The notes under the pieces are model-generated. The model made no database searches, was not told the DNA's origin, and saw nothing but the letters and a program-made list of their open reading frames with translations. Of a DNA stretch of 64,000 bases, positions 1-12,163 are shown piece by piece; the first letter of the stretch is position 1, and each line of letters opens with the position of its first letter. The position numbers and the translations under genes were made by a program. The stretch lies in the NCBI GenBank assembly GCA_021234535.1, contig CM037837.1, forward strand, positions 1,736,001-1,800,000, in the 5' to 3' direction. This DNA comes from Stichopus chloronotus (taxonomy: Eukaryota > Echinodermata > Holothuroidea > Aspidochirotida > Stichopodidae).

Positions 1-607
1 AATTTGATCAAGGTCTCTAGCTCATGCACGAAGGTAGCGTAAAGTATGGGAAATGCTAGCGAAACAGAATCTTTGGAAAGGTTCCAATTTGTAGAAATTA
101 AGAGCACCCTTTTTCCTTGAATGCTGAAAAAGAAAACTTGGAAATCTGCCAACTTGTTTCACATCCCAGTGGATGAAACAGAAAAATGTAAACACTGTGA
201 TAAATAAAGGGCACTGGTACTCTGATGTGCCTTAATTAAGCCTTGGCTTGAGGACTGCACTTGATGGGAGTTACAACGGTATTCTGACAAGAGTGGTGGG
301 GTGTAGCTATATACTAAAAACTCTACTCTTCTTGCCATCGCATATCGATCCAACATTGGAAAGTGGTCTTTATGCTCCGTACCTCTTGTTTGAGAGAACC
401 AAAAATTCAGTGGTTTTTCATGCACAGACAGACATCAGAATGACAAAGGACTGCAGCAACTCATGTCACATCTCCCATTACATCAAGTTTCTATTTTTAA
501 GGCATTGACCCTTTGACAGGGTACTGTAAATACTGATGCAGTAAACATGCATGCTAAAGAACTTTGTATCTGTACATTATCGACATTCACTTGTGAAAAA
601 AGTAAGT
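1..607. other. non-coding, no feature recognised
   Basis: Only short overlapping reading frames on both strands (at most about 88 codons), with no domain or splice context that sets them apart. TACTGTA-type motifs begin to appear near 520-540. Confidence 0.6.
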
Positions 608-837
608 ACAGTCAAACATACTCTCTAAATGTAAAAGAGTGGAATTCTACAACGAAAAGAGTGACTGCAGTGATCACTCTCGCTTTAGACTGACATTCTA
701 CTCTCCATTGGGTGACATTTTCACTCAATTAGAGTTGATAGCCACTTCAAGATGAGTGAAAACTCAATCGAATTCCACTCTTTAAAAGAGTGGTTACTGC
801 AGTCACTCTTTTACATGTAGAGAGTAACTGTCATACA
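608..837. mobile_element. foldback MITE with 23-bp inverted repeats
   Basis: The ends at 619-641 and 804-826 are inverted copies (TACTCTCTAAATGTAAAAG on the left), 22 of 23 bases matching. Immediately outside are ACAGTCAAACA (608-618) and ACTGTCATACA (827-837), 9 of 11 matching, a possible aged target-site duplication. Inside, further inverted motifs (GAATTC with AGAGTG, GACTGCAGT with ACTGCAGTC, TTTTCACTCAATT with AGTGAAAACTC) make most of the element able to fold back. There is no room for a transposase, so it is non-autonomous. A 9-11 bp duplication would fit Mutator-like elements, but the family is not established. Confidence 0.72.
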
Positions 838-891
838 TCTCCCAACAGCTAAATCCATTTCTTTTTCTTAGGGGGGGGGAGAGGCTTTAAG

Positions 892-935
892 AGCAAAATG
901 CAACTTGGGTGAAAGCAAAATGCAACTTGGATGAA
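892..935. repeat. 22-bp tandem duplication
   Basis: Two adjacent 22-bp units beginning AGCAAAATGCAACTTGG differ at one base. It follows a G9 run at 871-879. Confidence 0.85.
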
Positions 936-3476
936 AGCAAGTCCACTAAATGCCTGTATAGCTCTCCTGCCATGCATGTGATCATGTGAAAAGTTCAAAT
1001 GGATTTTTAGTTGCAAGAGACACATTCTTTCAAAAAATATAAAAAACTTTACAAACTTACAAATGACTATGCAGTCTTTCTTCAAATGAGTTAAACTGTG
1101 TATTTATGTACATTAATGCATGCAGGAAAAACAGATGTAACAGAAAGGATGCAACAGGATAGATGTTAATGTCTCATGATCAAACAGTTTGCAAAATCTC
1201 TGTGCATACAGTATGCTACAGTACCTTTAGATTTAGCAGTACAGGTATGTAGTTTGGGTCTTAAAGTACAGTAGTTGCCAAATACCAATTTCCAGAACAC
1301 AATTACAATACCTTCTCTCTCTCTCCCAGTGTCATGGCATTGTCCAAACTTAGAAGCAATAATTAATTCATCAGCATCCAAGGAAATTACCACTTACTTC
1401 AAACCAGCAATGACATTGGCTGACAAGGAACGTCCTTCAGACAGCGATAAATCTTGTTGGGCACCGAGTATTCAATAACATGGTATTCTTCTGACTTGTG
1501 GAATAAAGCTTTGAAAACTAGCAAGTGAAGTTTTCTCACAGCTTGTGCAGTAATTACAGTGTAAGCAGTATATATTCCTTTTTTTTTGCGCATGAAACTG
1601 AGAAAATTAATTTCGGTGAAGGCAACCAATTTTACACTTCCATCAATTTTACAAAAAAGTTAAATGAAATTGCTGGAAATTCAACATCGCATGCCACATT
1701 GGACACTGCACTGAGCCATGTTTTAAGTCGCTGTGTCGCGGAAATACCACAACATATTATGCAGCCTACGTGACATATCCTACTCTCATCAACACGTCAT
1801 CAGTTGTCAATTCACGAAGCTGCTGTGCGTACCGTACGAAGCCCACAATATTACTGTGCAGTACATGACAAATGACATCCCCAAAAATACTGGTGTGGGT
1901 ATTCACAGGACTATACACATACCCCTTGCTCATACTTATGCACTGTTAGAAAGCTCAACAAACTTCGAATAGTTCGTTCTTACACCACACCCTGCATGCT
2001 CTAGCTTTTCCCCTTTCGCTCTTATGTGATAAACGTTTTTCAAACAAGACTTTGCTTTCTCATCGAGCTGGAGATGAAACCTCTAAGATCTGGCTGCATG
2101 TCCTTTAAAGTCTGCAGAACATCTTTTCTTTCCTCTTTTTTTCTTCCTTACTGCGCTAAATTGATTTGATTTTGATTCACATAAATCTTCGATAAACTAA
2201 CAAATGATAAGTTTGAGGAAACATTGCAAAAAGGGAAAGCATGCATAAATTCTTACTGTACATAAGAAAATGATTAAACTGCAATATGTATGAAACTATT
2301 TTCAGTTGTCATCAAACAAAGACACTGAAACAGGAAAAGTAAGCTTTCTAGCCTGGAATTCTGGATAAATGAGCTGGTAGTTTAAAGAGCAAAGGTCTGT
2401 GACCACATACATGCCATGAGAGGGAAAAAAGCCATATTCCAAGTATAAGTAGCTGATCTTCAACTCTGTTGCGACAATTGAGTCACGTTCAGAAGTAATA
2501 TACTGTACAAAATATACTATACAAGATTCTGATCTTTTGTTGGTTGCTAGAAGTACAAAACAGGTAAAAAATCATGTTCATTGCAAAGAACTGTACACTG
2601 TAGCATCTCCCTTTTGGGGGAATTTGGGAAAATTCAGGAAATGATACAGGACCTTTTTTCTCAACATTTTTCTTAGAATAAGAAATTGTGGGATATTTTG
2701 TTAATTAGCAACATATCATTTCCCAGATTCCATCTGTATCACTGCTGTATGAAATGTGCATGACTTGCATTCCACACGAATGTCCCCCTCGCAGCTGCAG
2801 TGGGAAATGTTCCCTTGTATACGTGGCAGCAAAGCCACGAAGAAAGTAAGCCACAACTTTCAAGACGTCGTTTCTGGTAATGAGCAGAAGACAAACAATG
2901 GTGATAATGGGCTAGCAGGGCGTGCTGCCAGAAATGATTGCAGGGGCACTTTCAGCACGATCAAATAAATGCATTAGTGTGAGCAAGGGGTTTGTATAAG
3001 TTTTCAATGTGAATCCAGAAAAACAACACAAAGGCCACAGAAGATTTCTGTAACAGCATAGCAAAATATGTACACCATGGAAATGCTACTCCGATATCAT
3101 TCAGTTTACTGCCAAGTTATTTACAGGCACACACATTGCTAGCAGTTTTGTCTACATTTCCTGGTGTTCAGGGCTGATTAACAGTATTCAGTGTTGGCTG
3201 ATACTTGCGCTTGATGACCCGGCCCTATTCTACTGGTTCAGGACATGCACACATATAACGTTACATTTTGAGCAAGAAATTATCGCATACACAATGTACA
3301 AAAAGGGCTCCAAATATAGAGTTGAGGATAAAATTGGGTTTCTTGCTAACACAGCAAGCTACCGTAGGTTGTCAGACAGCTAACACTGAATGCAAAGAAG
3401 CAATACTAGATTTTAAAGAGGCTTACTGAGTTGATATTGTTCATTTTGTGATATGTTTGAAGGAAACAGTTGCCAC
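936..3476. other. non-coding, no feature recognised
   Basis: Many short unsupported frames. Recurrent TACAGTA/TACTGTAC words (for example near 1200-1270 and 2500-2600). No coding domain, RNA gene or transposon ends seen. Confidence 0.55.
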
Positions 3477-3511
3477 AAATACTTCTAATTAGCCTAAAAT
3501 ACTTCTAATTA
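3477..3511. repeat. 15-bp direct repeat, 20-bp period
   Basis: AAATACTTCTAATTA occurs at 3477-3491 and again at 3497-3511, separated by five bases. A minimal tandem duplication. Confidence 0.85.
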
Positions 3512-3779
3512 CTGTAGCCTCATTAGCCATGTATCTACCCCTACTTTTCTTGAAAATGTCAGAAATTGTAGTTTTTTATGAACAGGGGTTGCCTTTGCTT
3601 AGTACCATATGGTGAAATGTATCTGGGAACAGATTTTCAATAAGTGATGTCAATCTTTAAGTACCCTTTCTTTGTTCAAACTGTTAATCACACACACATA
3701 CAAAAAAAAATGATCTTCATGAACAATTTTTCAAGTTGCGACACCGAGGAAAGAGGAGTCATATGCTGAGTCAGGATTC

Positions 3780-3805
3780 CCAACTCTACTTTGAAGTAGA
3801 GTTGG
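3780..3805. repeat. perfect 12-bp-arm palindrome
   Basis: Arm CCAACTCTACTT (3780-3791), two-base spacer TG, and its exact reverse complement at 3794-3805. It would form a strong cruciform or RNA hairpin. No T-run or other context indicates a specific role. Confidence 0.9.
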
Positions 3806-4069
3806 ACAACCTGCCCAAGCCTACAGAAGGTCAATGCTGCCGTAGACTGACATATATACACAAAAGTTGCATGACAAAAACAAGCATATCACATGAGAGC
3901 ACATTAATTTAGCATAATTTGGCACACAGCCAAAGACCTTTCATACTTTTTTTAAGGACAATTTTATCCATCTTTTGAAGTTTTCAATCATCATATCCAA
4001 TAACAAGAGTTTATATTTTTCTTAAGTTTATCCCAAAATTTATCTGGTTTGGATACTTATGGGTGATAC

Positions 4070-4215
4070 ACTTACCTGTCTCCACACAACCATTGCACAT
4101 CCCACTACCATGCCAGACAAAGCTGGTATTAAACCTCCAACACCACATCTACCTTCACTTTAGCCCAAAATTTACCAGTGGCTCCTTCACTAAAATACAG
4201 TATCAAACAAAAGTG
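4070..4215 (-). repeat. splice-donor dispersed repeat, copy 1
   Basis: Reads on the - strand as ...CATGGTAGTGGGATGTGCAA, then TGGTTGTGTGGAGACAGGTA and AGTG. The extended similarity with the copy at 22302 (shared ACCTCCAACACCAC / TCTACCTT / TAGCCCAAAATTT-like segments) shows the repeat reaches about 140 bp beyond the donor-like core. Not coding. Confidence 0.7.
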
Positions 4216-5182
4216 CCTGTTGGTTGGAAACTTAGAGGATATATTTGCATAATTCCTATAAGCAGCAAATTTCAAGTTGCTAGCTGCTTTAAAGTACAGG
4301 ATAAGCTGCCATATTCCTGCATTTTCAAAAGAGCATAAAAGGACTGGCTTTACTTCTCACAAATGGTATCAAACACAGTAGAAGAGAAAGATGAGAGAAT
4401 AACAATAAAGGTTTTCTTTTCCCGTCGAACAGCACATCCTGCTTTAATGTAAATCTGCAGTTCAACCATCACAAGGGAAATTAATGATAGTGGAAAAAAA
4501 CCGAGTAAAGAACCGAAGAGATGGACGGCAATGTGTGAAAAAATATATCTTGATACAGTACCTCTGACATGATTTGTGATTTTCACTGCCAGTGAAATTT
4601 TAGAAATCAGAGAACCCCACTGTAGTCGAAAAATATGGTGTGAAATTGTAGACAGAGGTTACATTAGCTGTATTGCTGACTTTGTCACCCATACATAAAA
4701 ATCCAAGAGCTGGAGATTTCTCTTTGATCTAATTTACTGAGCAAAGGTGTGCACATTGCACTTTTCACCAGGGCAACCCACTTCAAGTTTTTCCCCCTTT
4801 TTTTCTTCTTTCCGTTTACAAAGAACATAGGATTTAAACTTTAGTCGGAGATTGCAAACAACAGAAGAAAAGCAGGGAATGGATGTATAAGGTATGATTT
4901 GGTAGAAAGGATCTACATAAGCAACTAACATGCAAGGTTCACAGTCGTGTGTTAAAACATGTTTAATAATACTCTCAGCTGACACCAACAGACCAAAATC
5001 TTTGCCTGCCCAAAATCACATTTTACAGTACCTGTCGATGTTGGCAAAATGTCATGTCGTGATTGAACACACTAAGAGGGGAAAATGAAAGCAAGCAGGT
5101 GGCAAAGGTTTACGTTTACAGCAGGATTTCCGTATGAATATTACGTACGGTAGGACCAATGACCAGAGACAGATCTTAATAC
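4216..5182. other. non-coding, no feature recognised
   Basis: Short frames only. No domain, transposon end or RNA gene recognised. Confidence 0.5.
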
Positions 5183-6482
5183 ATGGGATGGGCGGTACCA
5201 GTAAGAACAAGTACCAGTAGTTTTTCCAGTCTCAAAGTCGGTATCAGCACTAATACCGGCACAGTCCTACGCGAACACGTGCATTTCTAAAATGTTAACA
5301 TGGAAAATTAGTCATAAATTGATCCACTCAAACATGTATCCAACACACCAACCTACCTTCAATCTTTAGCAAAAGTTGGAGTAAAATTATTCATGTTGTT
5401 AAACTTGGCAGTATTTCTTATGCACGCTCGATATGTTTTTAAGTTATAAGAAAGGAAATGTAGCATGTTTCCACAAGATATGCGATTTGCCTATCCTACG
5501 TTCAATATCGATTGGAAAAATATAAGCTTAGGCCTGCATGTACAATCTGTCTGCAAAGTGACTCCGAATCCCGTAAGTAGCTTGTATTTCTACAATTACG
5601 GTAAATGCTTTAACTCATAAAGGCAGAGAAATCCTGAGAAACAAATTTTAGCAAAATATTGATGTGCAGCATGTATCAAGCTGATTTGTGAAAAGTTGAC
5701 ATAATTACATACGACAACATGCTTCATCTCCAAGCTTTATTCCTAACATTATACTAACTTTAGTCACCTAGGCTATAACGTTACTGTGCTAGGTGAATTA
5801 GCTATGTGCAGAACAGTGTAATAAATTATACTGCAAAACTTTACACGGATGATACAGAGTAACCCTAACACCTAAAAATAGCTGACAACTTCTTGCTTCA
5901 CACAAAAATACTGCCTATTTGTGATTGTAAATTTAATTTGATAAAATTCTGGCACTCTTCACAGGCTTGTCGTAAAGGTGAGCCCTATTGAATCTTACCT
6001 GTCACCGAAACTGACACATGTAATGTTACCAGGAACAGGTGTTTTGAATTTTAGAAAGCCTGAAGTACATGTTACATCCCGTAGACCGATGTTGTTAACA
6101 GTACATTGAGTCTTGAAGTTTCATGTATGCAATAATCTGATGTCAAGATTTTTAAGTTGACGTTACTTGTGTTAGGCTAAGAGAATGGTTGTAGGCTATG
6201 ACAAAACAACCATGTCTTTTAGGATATTTTAGTACTTGCTGGCAGGATCATATTTTAGACAATTTTGAGATGAGAAATGTTAGAATAAACAGCACACGTT
6301 TTCAAGGACAATTTTTGTTAATTTTTTTAAATAATACTGGCTCTAATAATTGAAGTCGGTACCAGATGGATTTGTACAGGTAGTACCGGTAATAGTAACT
6401 GAAAAATTTAAATAAGTACCGAGTAGAACCGATTCCGATAATACCGGTACCAACTTGAGTACCAGAATACCGCCTAACCCTA
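5183..6482. mobile_element. probable non-autonomous hAT-like element, 1.3 kb
   Basis: The left end reads TGGGATGGGCGGTACCAG and the reverse complement of the right end TAGGGTTAGGCGGTATTCTG. Both resemble the TAGGGCTGGGCGGTA-type termini of many animal hAT elements (recalled family knowledge). Both ends continue with GGTACC/CCGGTA-rich sequence. Flanks CTTAATAC (5175-5182) and TCTAATAC (6483-6490) match in 6 of 8 bases, as an aged 8-bp hAT target duplication would. The interior has no transposase frame. Two unrelated solo copies in opposite orientation remain possible. Confidence 0.5.
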
Positions 6483-7178
6483 TCTAATACTGTATATAAT
6501 GTCAAGATGCATGATGGAATTCATCCATCTATAAAAAAAAAAAAAATTGACAAAAAAAAATGACAGAATCAAAGTCCCCATTTCTGAGCTTCAAGATATG
6601 TTTCAGTTATAGGATCATTGACTGACACACACATCACCAATACTGTTTGCTCGTTTTGTCTTTTTTTTTTCTTTTTTTTTATACCACAAACATCAGAATG
6701 AACAAACATCAGTGCTTCTGCACACACCGATGATCCAACGAAAAATAAAATTTCACAAAAATGCAGCAATCAAAGAAGCTGCTATTTTATTCCAAAATAG
6801 TACTGTTGCCTTTGATAGTGTTGGGAAAACACGACTTGCATGGACTGTAGTGTAGTGGTAATGCAACACAACAGGAAAACAAATTCACACAGCATGTGAG
6901 CCCTATGATTAAAAAAAGCCGAGAGCATGAAAATAAAATAAAACAAGGCTTACAATTCCTAACACAAGATCTCTTTACCACATAAAAGATACTTGTAGTG
7001 GTTCTATAGAGAATTTGAGGGAAATTTGTTCTGCGGGCACTTTGTGAGTCAAGAAAACCAGATGGTAGAAGAAAAACCATGATAATTCTGATTCATGGAG
7101 ATCCTCCAAATGCATCAAGATGGCAGAATAGGAAGATGACACTAGTCCAGTACTGGGATAAATGGCATCAAGGACAGT
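6483..7178. other. non-coding; A/T homopolymers
   Basis: Contains A-rich and T-rich runs (6532-6545, 6660-6680). Small - strand frames of 66-104 codons have no recognised domain, and the largest of them overlaps the repeat copy that follows. Confidence 0.5.
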
Positions 7179-7260
7179 GTGAAAGGTTACCAGTGCTCTA
7201 AGCATGGTAGATGGGAGTGCATTTGCTGTGTGAGACAGGTAAGTGAGGAGTGAAGTAAAT
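7179..7260 (+). repeat. splice-donor dispersed repeat, copy 2
   Basis: One of the best preserved copies: GGTTACCAGTGCTCT, CATGGTAGATGGGAGTGCA, TTTGCTGTGTGAGACAG, then GTAAGTGAGGAGTGAAGTAA. The donor-like GT is at 7239-7240 and is an exact match to the metazoan 5' splice-site consensus CAG|GTAAGT. Sequence 3' of it (about 7305-7345, TCTAGAATAG...) also resembles 22185-22245 downstream of copy 6, so the full repeat may be longer. Confidence 0.85.
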
Positions 7261-7659
7261 ACACCAACTTCCAAAGTCAACACACCCAAACAGCACTTTT
7301 GAGTGAGAGGCTGGATGAGACTGCTGGCAGAAGTCTAGAATAGGTCCAGTCTGTTATGAGGCCAGTGCACACAGACAATGGCACAGACTTACCCCCCAGC
7401 CTCACCTAGACTACTTGGGAATACAAGTAAATACAAATGACAACATAAAATTCCTTAATTCCATGCAACTCACTGGTGAGGACTGTACTTTCCTCTTGCT
7501 TCCACTAATGCATAGTTGAACCCCACACAAAGAGATTCCTAATAAAGGACAGCCACCCTGCCCTATTTTCATTGAATGGGCCTCTTTTTAACATTAGCTG
7601 ATAGTGTGCACACCTACTGTACACTCAACTCACTTTCCTCATCTTCATGATACAACTAA

Positions 7660-7790
7660 CAGGGCTGGACATAACACACTGCCCTCTTGCATAGGGCAAG
7701 TAAAAATTTGTCAGGGTAGGTGAATTCTGAAAGCTACTTGCCCAACTGGGCGAGTTGTTTCACTGTTTTTAAAGTTGAAGATTAGCCCTG
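7660..7790. mobile_element. small hAT-like MITE candidate
   Basis: Begins CAGGGCT and ends AGCCCTG, a 7-bp perfect inverted terminus of the CAGGG type found in hAT elements. Inside, GGGCAAGTA (about 7697) and TACTTGCCC (about 7735) are inverted, and CTTGCCCAACTGGGCGAG folds on itself, so the 131-bp unit is strongly hairpin-forming. No clean 8-bp target duplication was found; the flanks share only ACTAA/ACTAG. Confidence 0.45.
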
Positions 7791-8829
7791 CACTAGACTA
7801 CTCTCACTTTAAGTTGAAGGAATTACCAAGGGATAGGGGATAGAATTTGTTACCTCCCAACCCACTGTAACCACACCACACCACACCACACCCCTACTCT
7901 GTTCTCCAATAAAATAGCATGCTATCCTTAATTTTACATGGCGCCACTTGCATCACTGGGCAATTGTTTTTAACATCAAAGTTCAGTCCCTAACTACTTT
8001 GCATGTTTGGTGCAGAGTCCTTTTATGTGTGCCATACATGTATGTGCTACTACTAACAAAACATTAAAAAGACATACTGATTCATGCTGTATGAATGTTA
8101 ATTAAAATCAGAATGTCCTACAATCATCAAACACAGCACCTTTACAAACAAGATGAATGCTTTTTTAGAATATCTCAGGAATACACTTTTATTTCATACC
8201 TTTTTTTTTTCCTGTAAAGTTATTCAACAATCCAAAAATGGAAAGTTACTGTGAGCTCTGCCAAACAACTGACAAGCAGAAGCTACAGTGTAATAATGCT
8301 CGATATGTTTGAGTCTCAACTGCAGCACATAACTCCTAACATGAAGCCACAGCTCCAGAGATCCATTTACCAACATTAAAGTGATTGCCTGCGTAGGCAA
8401 AAAGTTAAAACATTAAAATTTCATCTCCAAAAGTTTGGTAAGGCTTTCAATTACACCGTTCAGACAATCTGGGGAAATAAATAGGTTTCAGTTGGTTAAT
8501 TTTGCCATATGGTTTCAAATTCTTCTAAACACAACGACAAAAAGTGTAGAATATGATAATGAAGTGGTTGACAGTTTTCATTCAAATCAACGGTGTGCTT
8601 CTTTGAGCAAGTCAATGGGAAGTGTACTAGTATTGAATATTCAATTAACAACTCAGGATCACTGACGCAGCGGGCAAGGTTGTGTTCAGTTCATAGATTA
8701 TTTGTAAATACAGTGTTTCCTTTCACCAAATACTACAATTCCCAATACCTACCAAGGAGAGACGACTTGAGTAGTATGTTTTTGATACACTAGTGAGACC
8801 TGTACTGTTGCACAGTCATTTTGTAGGCG
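7791..8829. other. non-coding, no feature recognised
   Basis: A CACAC/CCACA simple tract near 7870-7890, otherwise nothing. The two + frames at 8435-8793 overlap each other and have no domain. Confidence 0.5.
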
Positions 8830-9550
8830 GTTATAGCAGGGAGCTGTTATTTAGATGGAGAGAGTACGGAAAATTAACTTAATGCTAATACTTTAAGATC
8901 CCCCCAATTGAGTAATGATAAGCTGTGCAATTAGCTCAAAGGTATTTCTTTCCTTTATTCGACGTTCGCAGTTCAATACAATTTACATAGCACCGTCATT
9001 ACAGCCAGCTTATTCTTGAACAAGAAGATCGCTCCATACAATGCTTTGATATGTAGGTTTGTACCGCCAATCCTTAAAGAGCAGATGGCACGCAACTCGA
9101 AACGACTGTTTAATTGATATGAATGATTACTTTTAGCCCGTTCCTATAGAAGTTAGTGCATGCAAATGAGCTACAGAGGCAAACGTCTATGTTTTTGACA
9201 AATAGCCGAGAAGTTTCCTCAAGTTTCCAGAAATGGCGAGATATCGATTCTTTTTTATGATTTGATAAACAAACCAAATATTGCACAGTCATACGAGTCG
9301 CCGAGCATCGAAAGGCCGAAAAAGGCATTTATTTCAGTGACGACTGGCAATGTTGTTACAGTAGAGAAAGTCAAAGTGAAGTTCTGTTGCCGTAGCAGAC
9401 GACAGAGCTGTCATTGTGTTTATCTCCTAATCGGGTGTCCTTAGAAATTTCAGTTACTATACAAAGAACAGATTATGGCATGACCTTGGCGGCACTAACC
9501 TTACTTCAAAGCGTACTGCCTCCATCTAAATAACAGCTCCCTGGTTATAG
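8830..9550. mobile_element. complete hAT-like non-autonomous transposon
   Basis: Terminal inverted repeats at 8837-8867 and 9513-9543 begin CAGGGAGCTGTTATTTAGAT and match at 29 of 31 positions. The flanks GTTATAG (8830-8836 and 9544-9550) are identical. Counting the shared G gives the 8-bp duplication GGTTATAG expected for hAT transposition. The 707-bp body has no transposase frame and more CpG than its surroundings, consistent with a separately evolved insertion that was mobilised in trans. The clean target duplication and high terminus identity suggest a fairly recent insertion. Confidence 0.9.
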
Positions 9551-12095
9551 TAAGAACCATTAAATTTTCAAATATGATTTCTGTTTTTTACTGTTTTATG
9601 CCAATCCCATTGCTATTCGAAGTAGTTACTGTCATTTTTCTTCATTGAAAGACATAGTCCATTCATGCACAACCTCGTGTGTACATTTAAAAATAAAGAA
9701 AAATGCAGATCACACATAATCTTATCTTTTTGGTTTTTCAGTACACACGCAATCACTTTAATACCCCTAGCTGTCTTCCTATTGCACGACTTTACGTCGT
9801 CATTACAGCATTCTATGTAATTGTTGCACACAATCACACTGCTATTTACATACAAGTACTGTACATCACATTAAATCTTGTTATCCACATTAAAAGTCAT
9901 GATCATAAAACGAGAAGTTGCCGTTTACTTTTGTCCTTTTTGTGTTGAATACTGTAGAACTGTACATGAGGGACTGTGGCACCTTCAACAATGTCAATAA
10001 ACATAGGCCAGTCAGTTTGCTTTTAAAACTAGTCCCATCCCACCCTACCCCTTTGCGACCTACAGTACACCATCCAAATGTTCTTTTAATATGCTTGAGC
10101 TAGCTGATTTCAAATGAAACGTGATCACATTAATTCTCAACTAAACTGGAAATGTATGCTCTAGTAGAGCAAGTATGTTCTTAATTGCCAAAGGAACGTC
10201 AGTTCACCTGCTTGTAGAACTTGCATGGAAGTGATGAAGCTTTGCATGCAGTTTATACCCCTGGGTGACACTGTGTAGACCAGATACAGACCAGATAAAA
10301 TCAGCTGTGTGAGGTGAGTAAGTTTATAAATAGTTCACTTAAGGTCATTTGCACAAGAAAGATATCCCAAAATTTCCTACCTGTTATAAACCCTTAAGAA
10401 CCAAGAAGAAAATCCACAAGGAACAAAAAAAAATATATATAAGAACATCCAGAAGGAACAAATGAAAAAGCAAAGATTGTACAAAAGATAGTCCAAACGA
10501 ATGGAGAAAAGAGAAACACTAAGTCGAGAAGCACCAAGTGGTGTACTATGAGAAGGGTAGGGTAAGCTACCCTGTAATCCAGTTCTGATCAGGTTTTGGG
10601 TACAGGATGGCAGATTTAAGTCAATCAGCTCAAGAAATTACAGCAAAAGGTGCAATAATTGGGAGGGGACATGTACAACAGGACTAACGCACACATTCTC
10701 GAGACACAAAAAGAGGGAACTGTATACATCCCATTTCATCATTATGACATTATTTCATCCAGACGATTGAACATCTTCCATGTGGCTTCCCTTTTCAATT
10801 TGTCTGACCGCTTTCCTTTGAACATTTTTCATGCCCATGCAGTTTGAGGGTTTAAATGGCTGAAATAAAAGGACAGAGTCAGTCCAAAACATTGCAAATT
10901 TTTTGGGATTTTTTACACTTTTACAGTACTCTGTTGACCCCAGTCAGCATTTCACATTACCAGCCAACATGTGCTAGCCCAACAGACTGAAATTAAAGTA
11001 CAGTACAACCTACAGTATACTCTAATACTTTATGCTTCAAGAATACTCTGTATTGTACGATGGATGGCACTGAAAATCTGCGAGGATGATTGAAGAAACT
11101 GTTGTAAAGTTTTCCAATTTCAAACAAACAAATAGCAGACACAATAGCTGATATTCTGTAGCGTAAAATAGCTGTAACACAAAGTGACCTTCCATTGTCT
11201 AGTAATTAAGTGTCTTGGTCAATTTTTTAAAGGATAATTTCCTGGAAACCAAACAATCCATGGACTACAATAATTGCAAAAAATATTATTAAACTTGAGG
11301 GTACATGAAGATGCAGTAACACGGACGGATACACACCATGCACACACAGAGCATCACTCTGTTTTTGCGAGTATTTCTCTAAAATTTTATGGTGAATTGC
11401 TGAACATTGAAAATTTAATGAATCAGAGTAACTCAACTTTTTAGTGTAGTTATGAAATAGGGTACCTTGTTTTCCTGCTGCATCTTCTAAAATGCAAGAA
11501 CTAGTACAACAACAGGTGAAGTGCAAGAACTTTACAGCAACCTTGGCTTAACCTTCCTCTGACAACAGGTAAATTGTCATATTTGTACTACTGTAATCTC
11601 GGTGCTGATTGTAAACACCCAATTTCAGAGTTTATTTACCACACTTGAATAAAGTCTGAGTTTGTTTTCCTACTGCTAACCATAAAGCAGTGTTTTTGTT
11701 GCAAGTACAGTGCAGTATATTGTATGTACCCATGCTTCCTACAATGCAAATGCTACCACCACTTACGCATGATTTACAGGTGATTGGTAACAATCTGTAA
11801 AACTAGAGACAATATGGCTAAAATCTCTAAGGAATAACTAATGGTTAAGCTTGGTTGCTTTCCACATAAATAAGCCCTGACTTTTCTTACACAAAAGGAA
11901 CACTGACCCCTTGCTCTGGCCATCTGTCAAGGTGAACAGGTGGACAAATGTACTGTACTTTTCAGCAGAGATCATAAAAATGGATGAACAAGGATGGAAA
12001 ATTTCCAAAATCTCCCCCTCTGCCATTGGTACATCAGGACAGCCGGATGGAAAGTCGAAGCCCAGTGTTAGACAAGGTGGCTTTAGCGGTGGTTT
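9551..12095. other. non-coding, no gene recognised
   Basis: Short frames only. A frame near 9990-10030 contains RPVSLL, reminiscent of the NYRPVSLL motif of LINE reverse transcriptases, but its flanks do not continue the match. An A-run followed by (TA)n lies near 10425-10440. TACAGTA words are frequent, for example around 10980-11010. Confidence 0.5.
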
Positions 12096-12163
12096 TAAAA
12101 GGTTACAACCACTTTTGGTATGGCAGATGGGAGTGCAGTTGTTGTGTCAACATAAGTGAGGGA
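12096..12163 (+). repeat. splice-donor dispersed repeat, copy 3 (donor lost)
   Basis: Matches copy 2 through GGTTACAACCACT, TATGGCAGATGGGAGTGCAG, TTGTTGTGT. The donor core has decayed to CAACATAAGTGAGG, losing the obligatory GT. Useful as an internal control: sequence around the donor is retained while the GT is not. Confidence 0.75.

Noticed and set aside
892..935. Start of a CRISPR-like array or minisatellite
   Set aside because: Only two adjacent units with no spacers; a simple duplication in eukaryotic DNA.
4068..4085. ACTTACCTG resembling the 5' end of U1 snRNA (also at 17359 and 22302)
   Set aside because: Only the nine bases complementary to a splice donor match. The downstream U1 sequence (GCAGGGGAGA...) and its stem-loops are absent, and the motif is explained by the reverse strand of the splice-donor repeat.
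6975..7289. 104-codon - strand frame
   Set aside because: It runs antisense through splice-donor repeat copy 2 and has no recognised domain.
9990..10030. RPVSLL resembling the LINE RT motif NYRPVSLLP
   Set aside because: Upstream VxPIFKKGD and downstream SKIxE residues are missing in all frames; six residues can match by chance.
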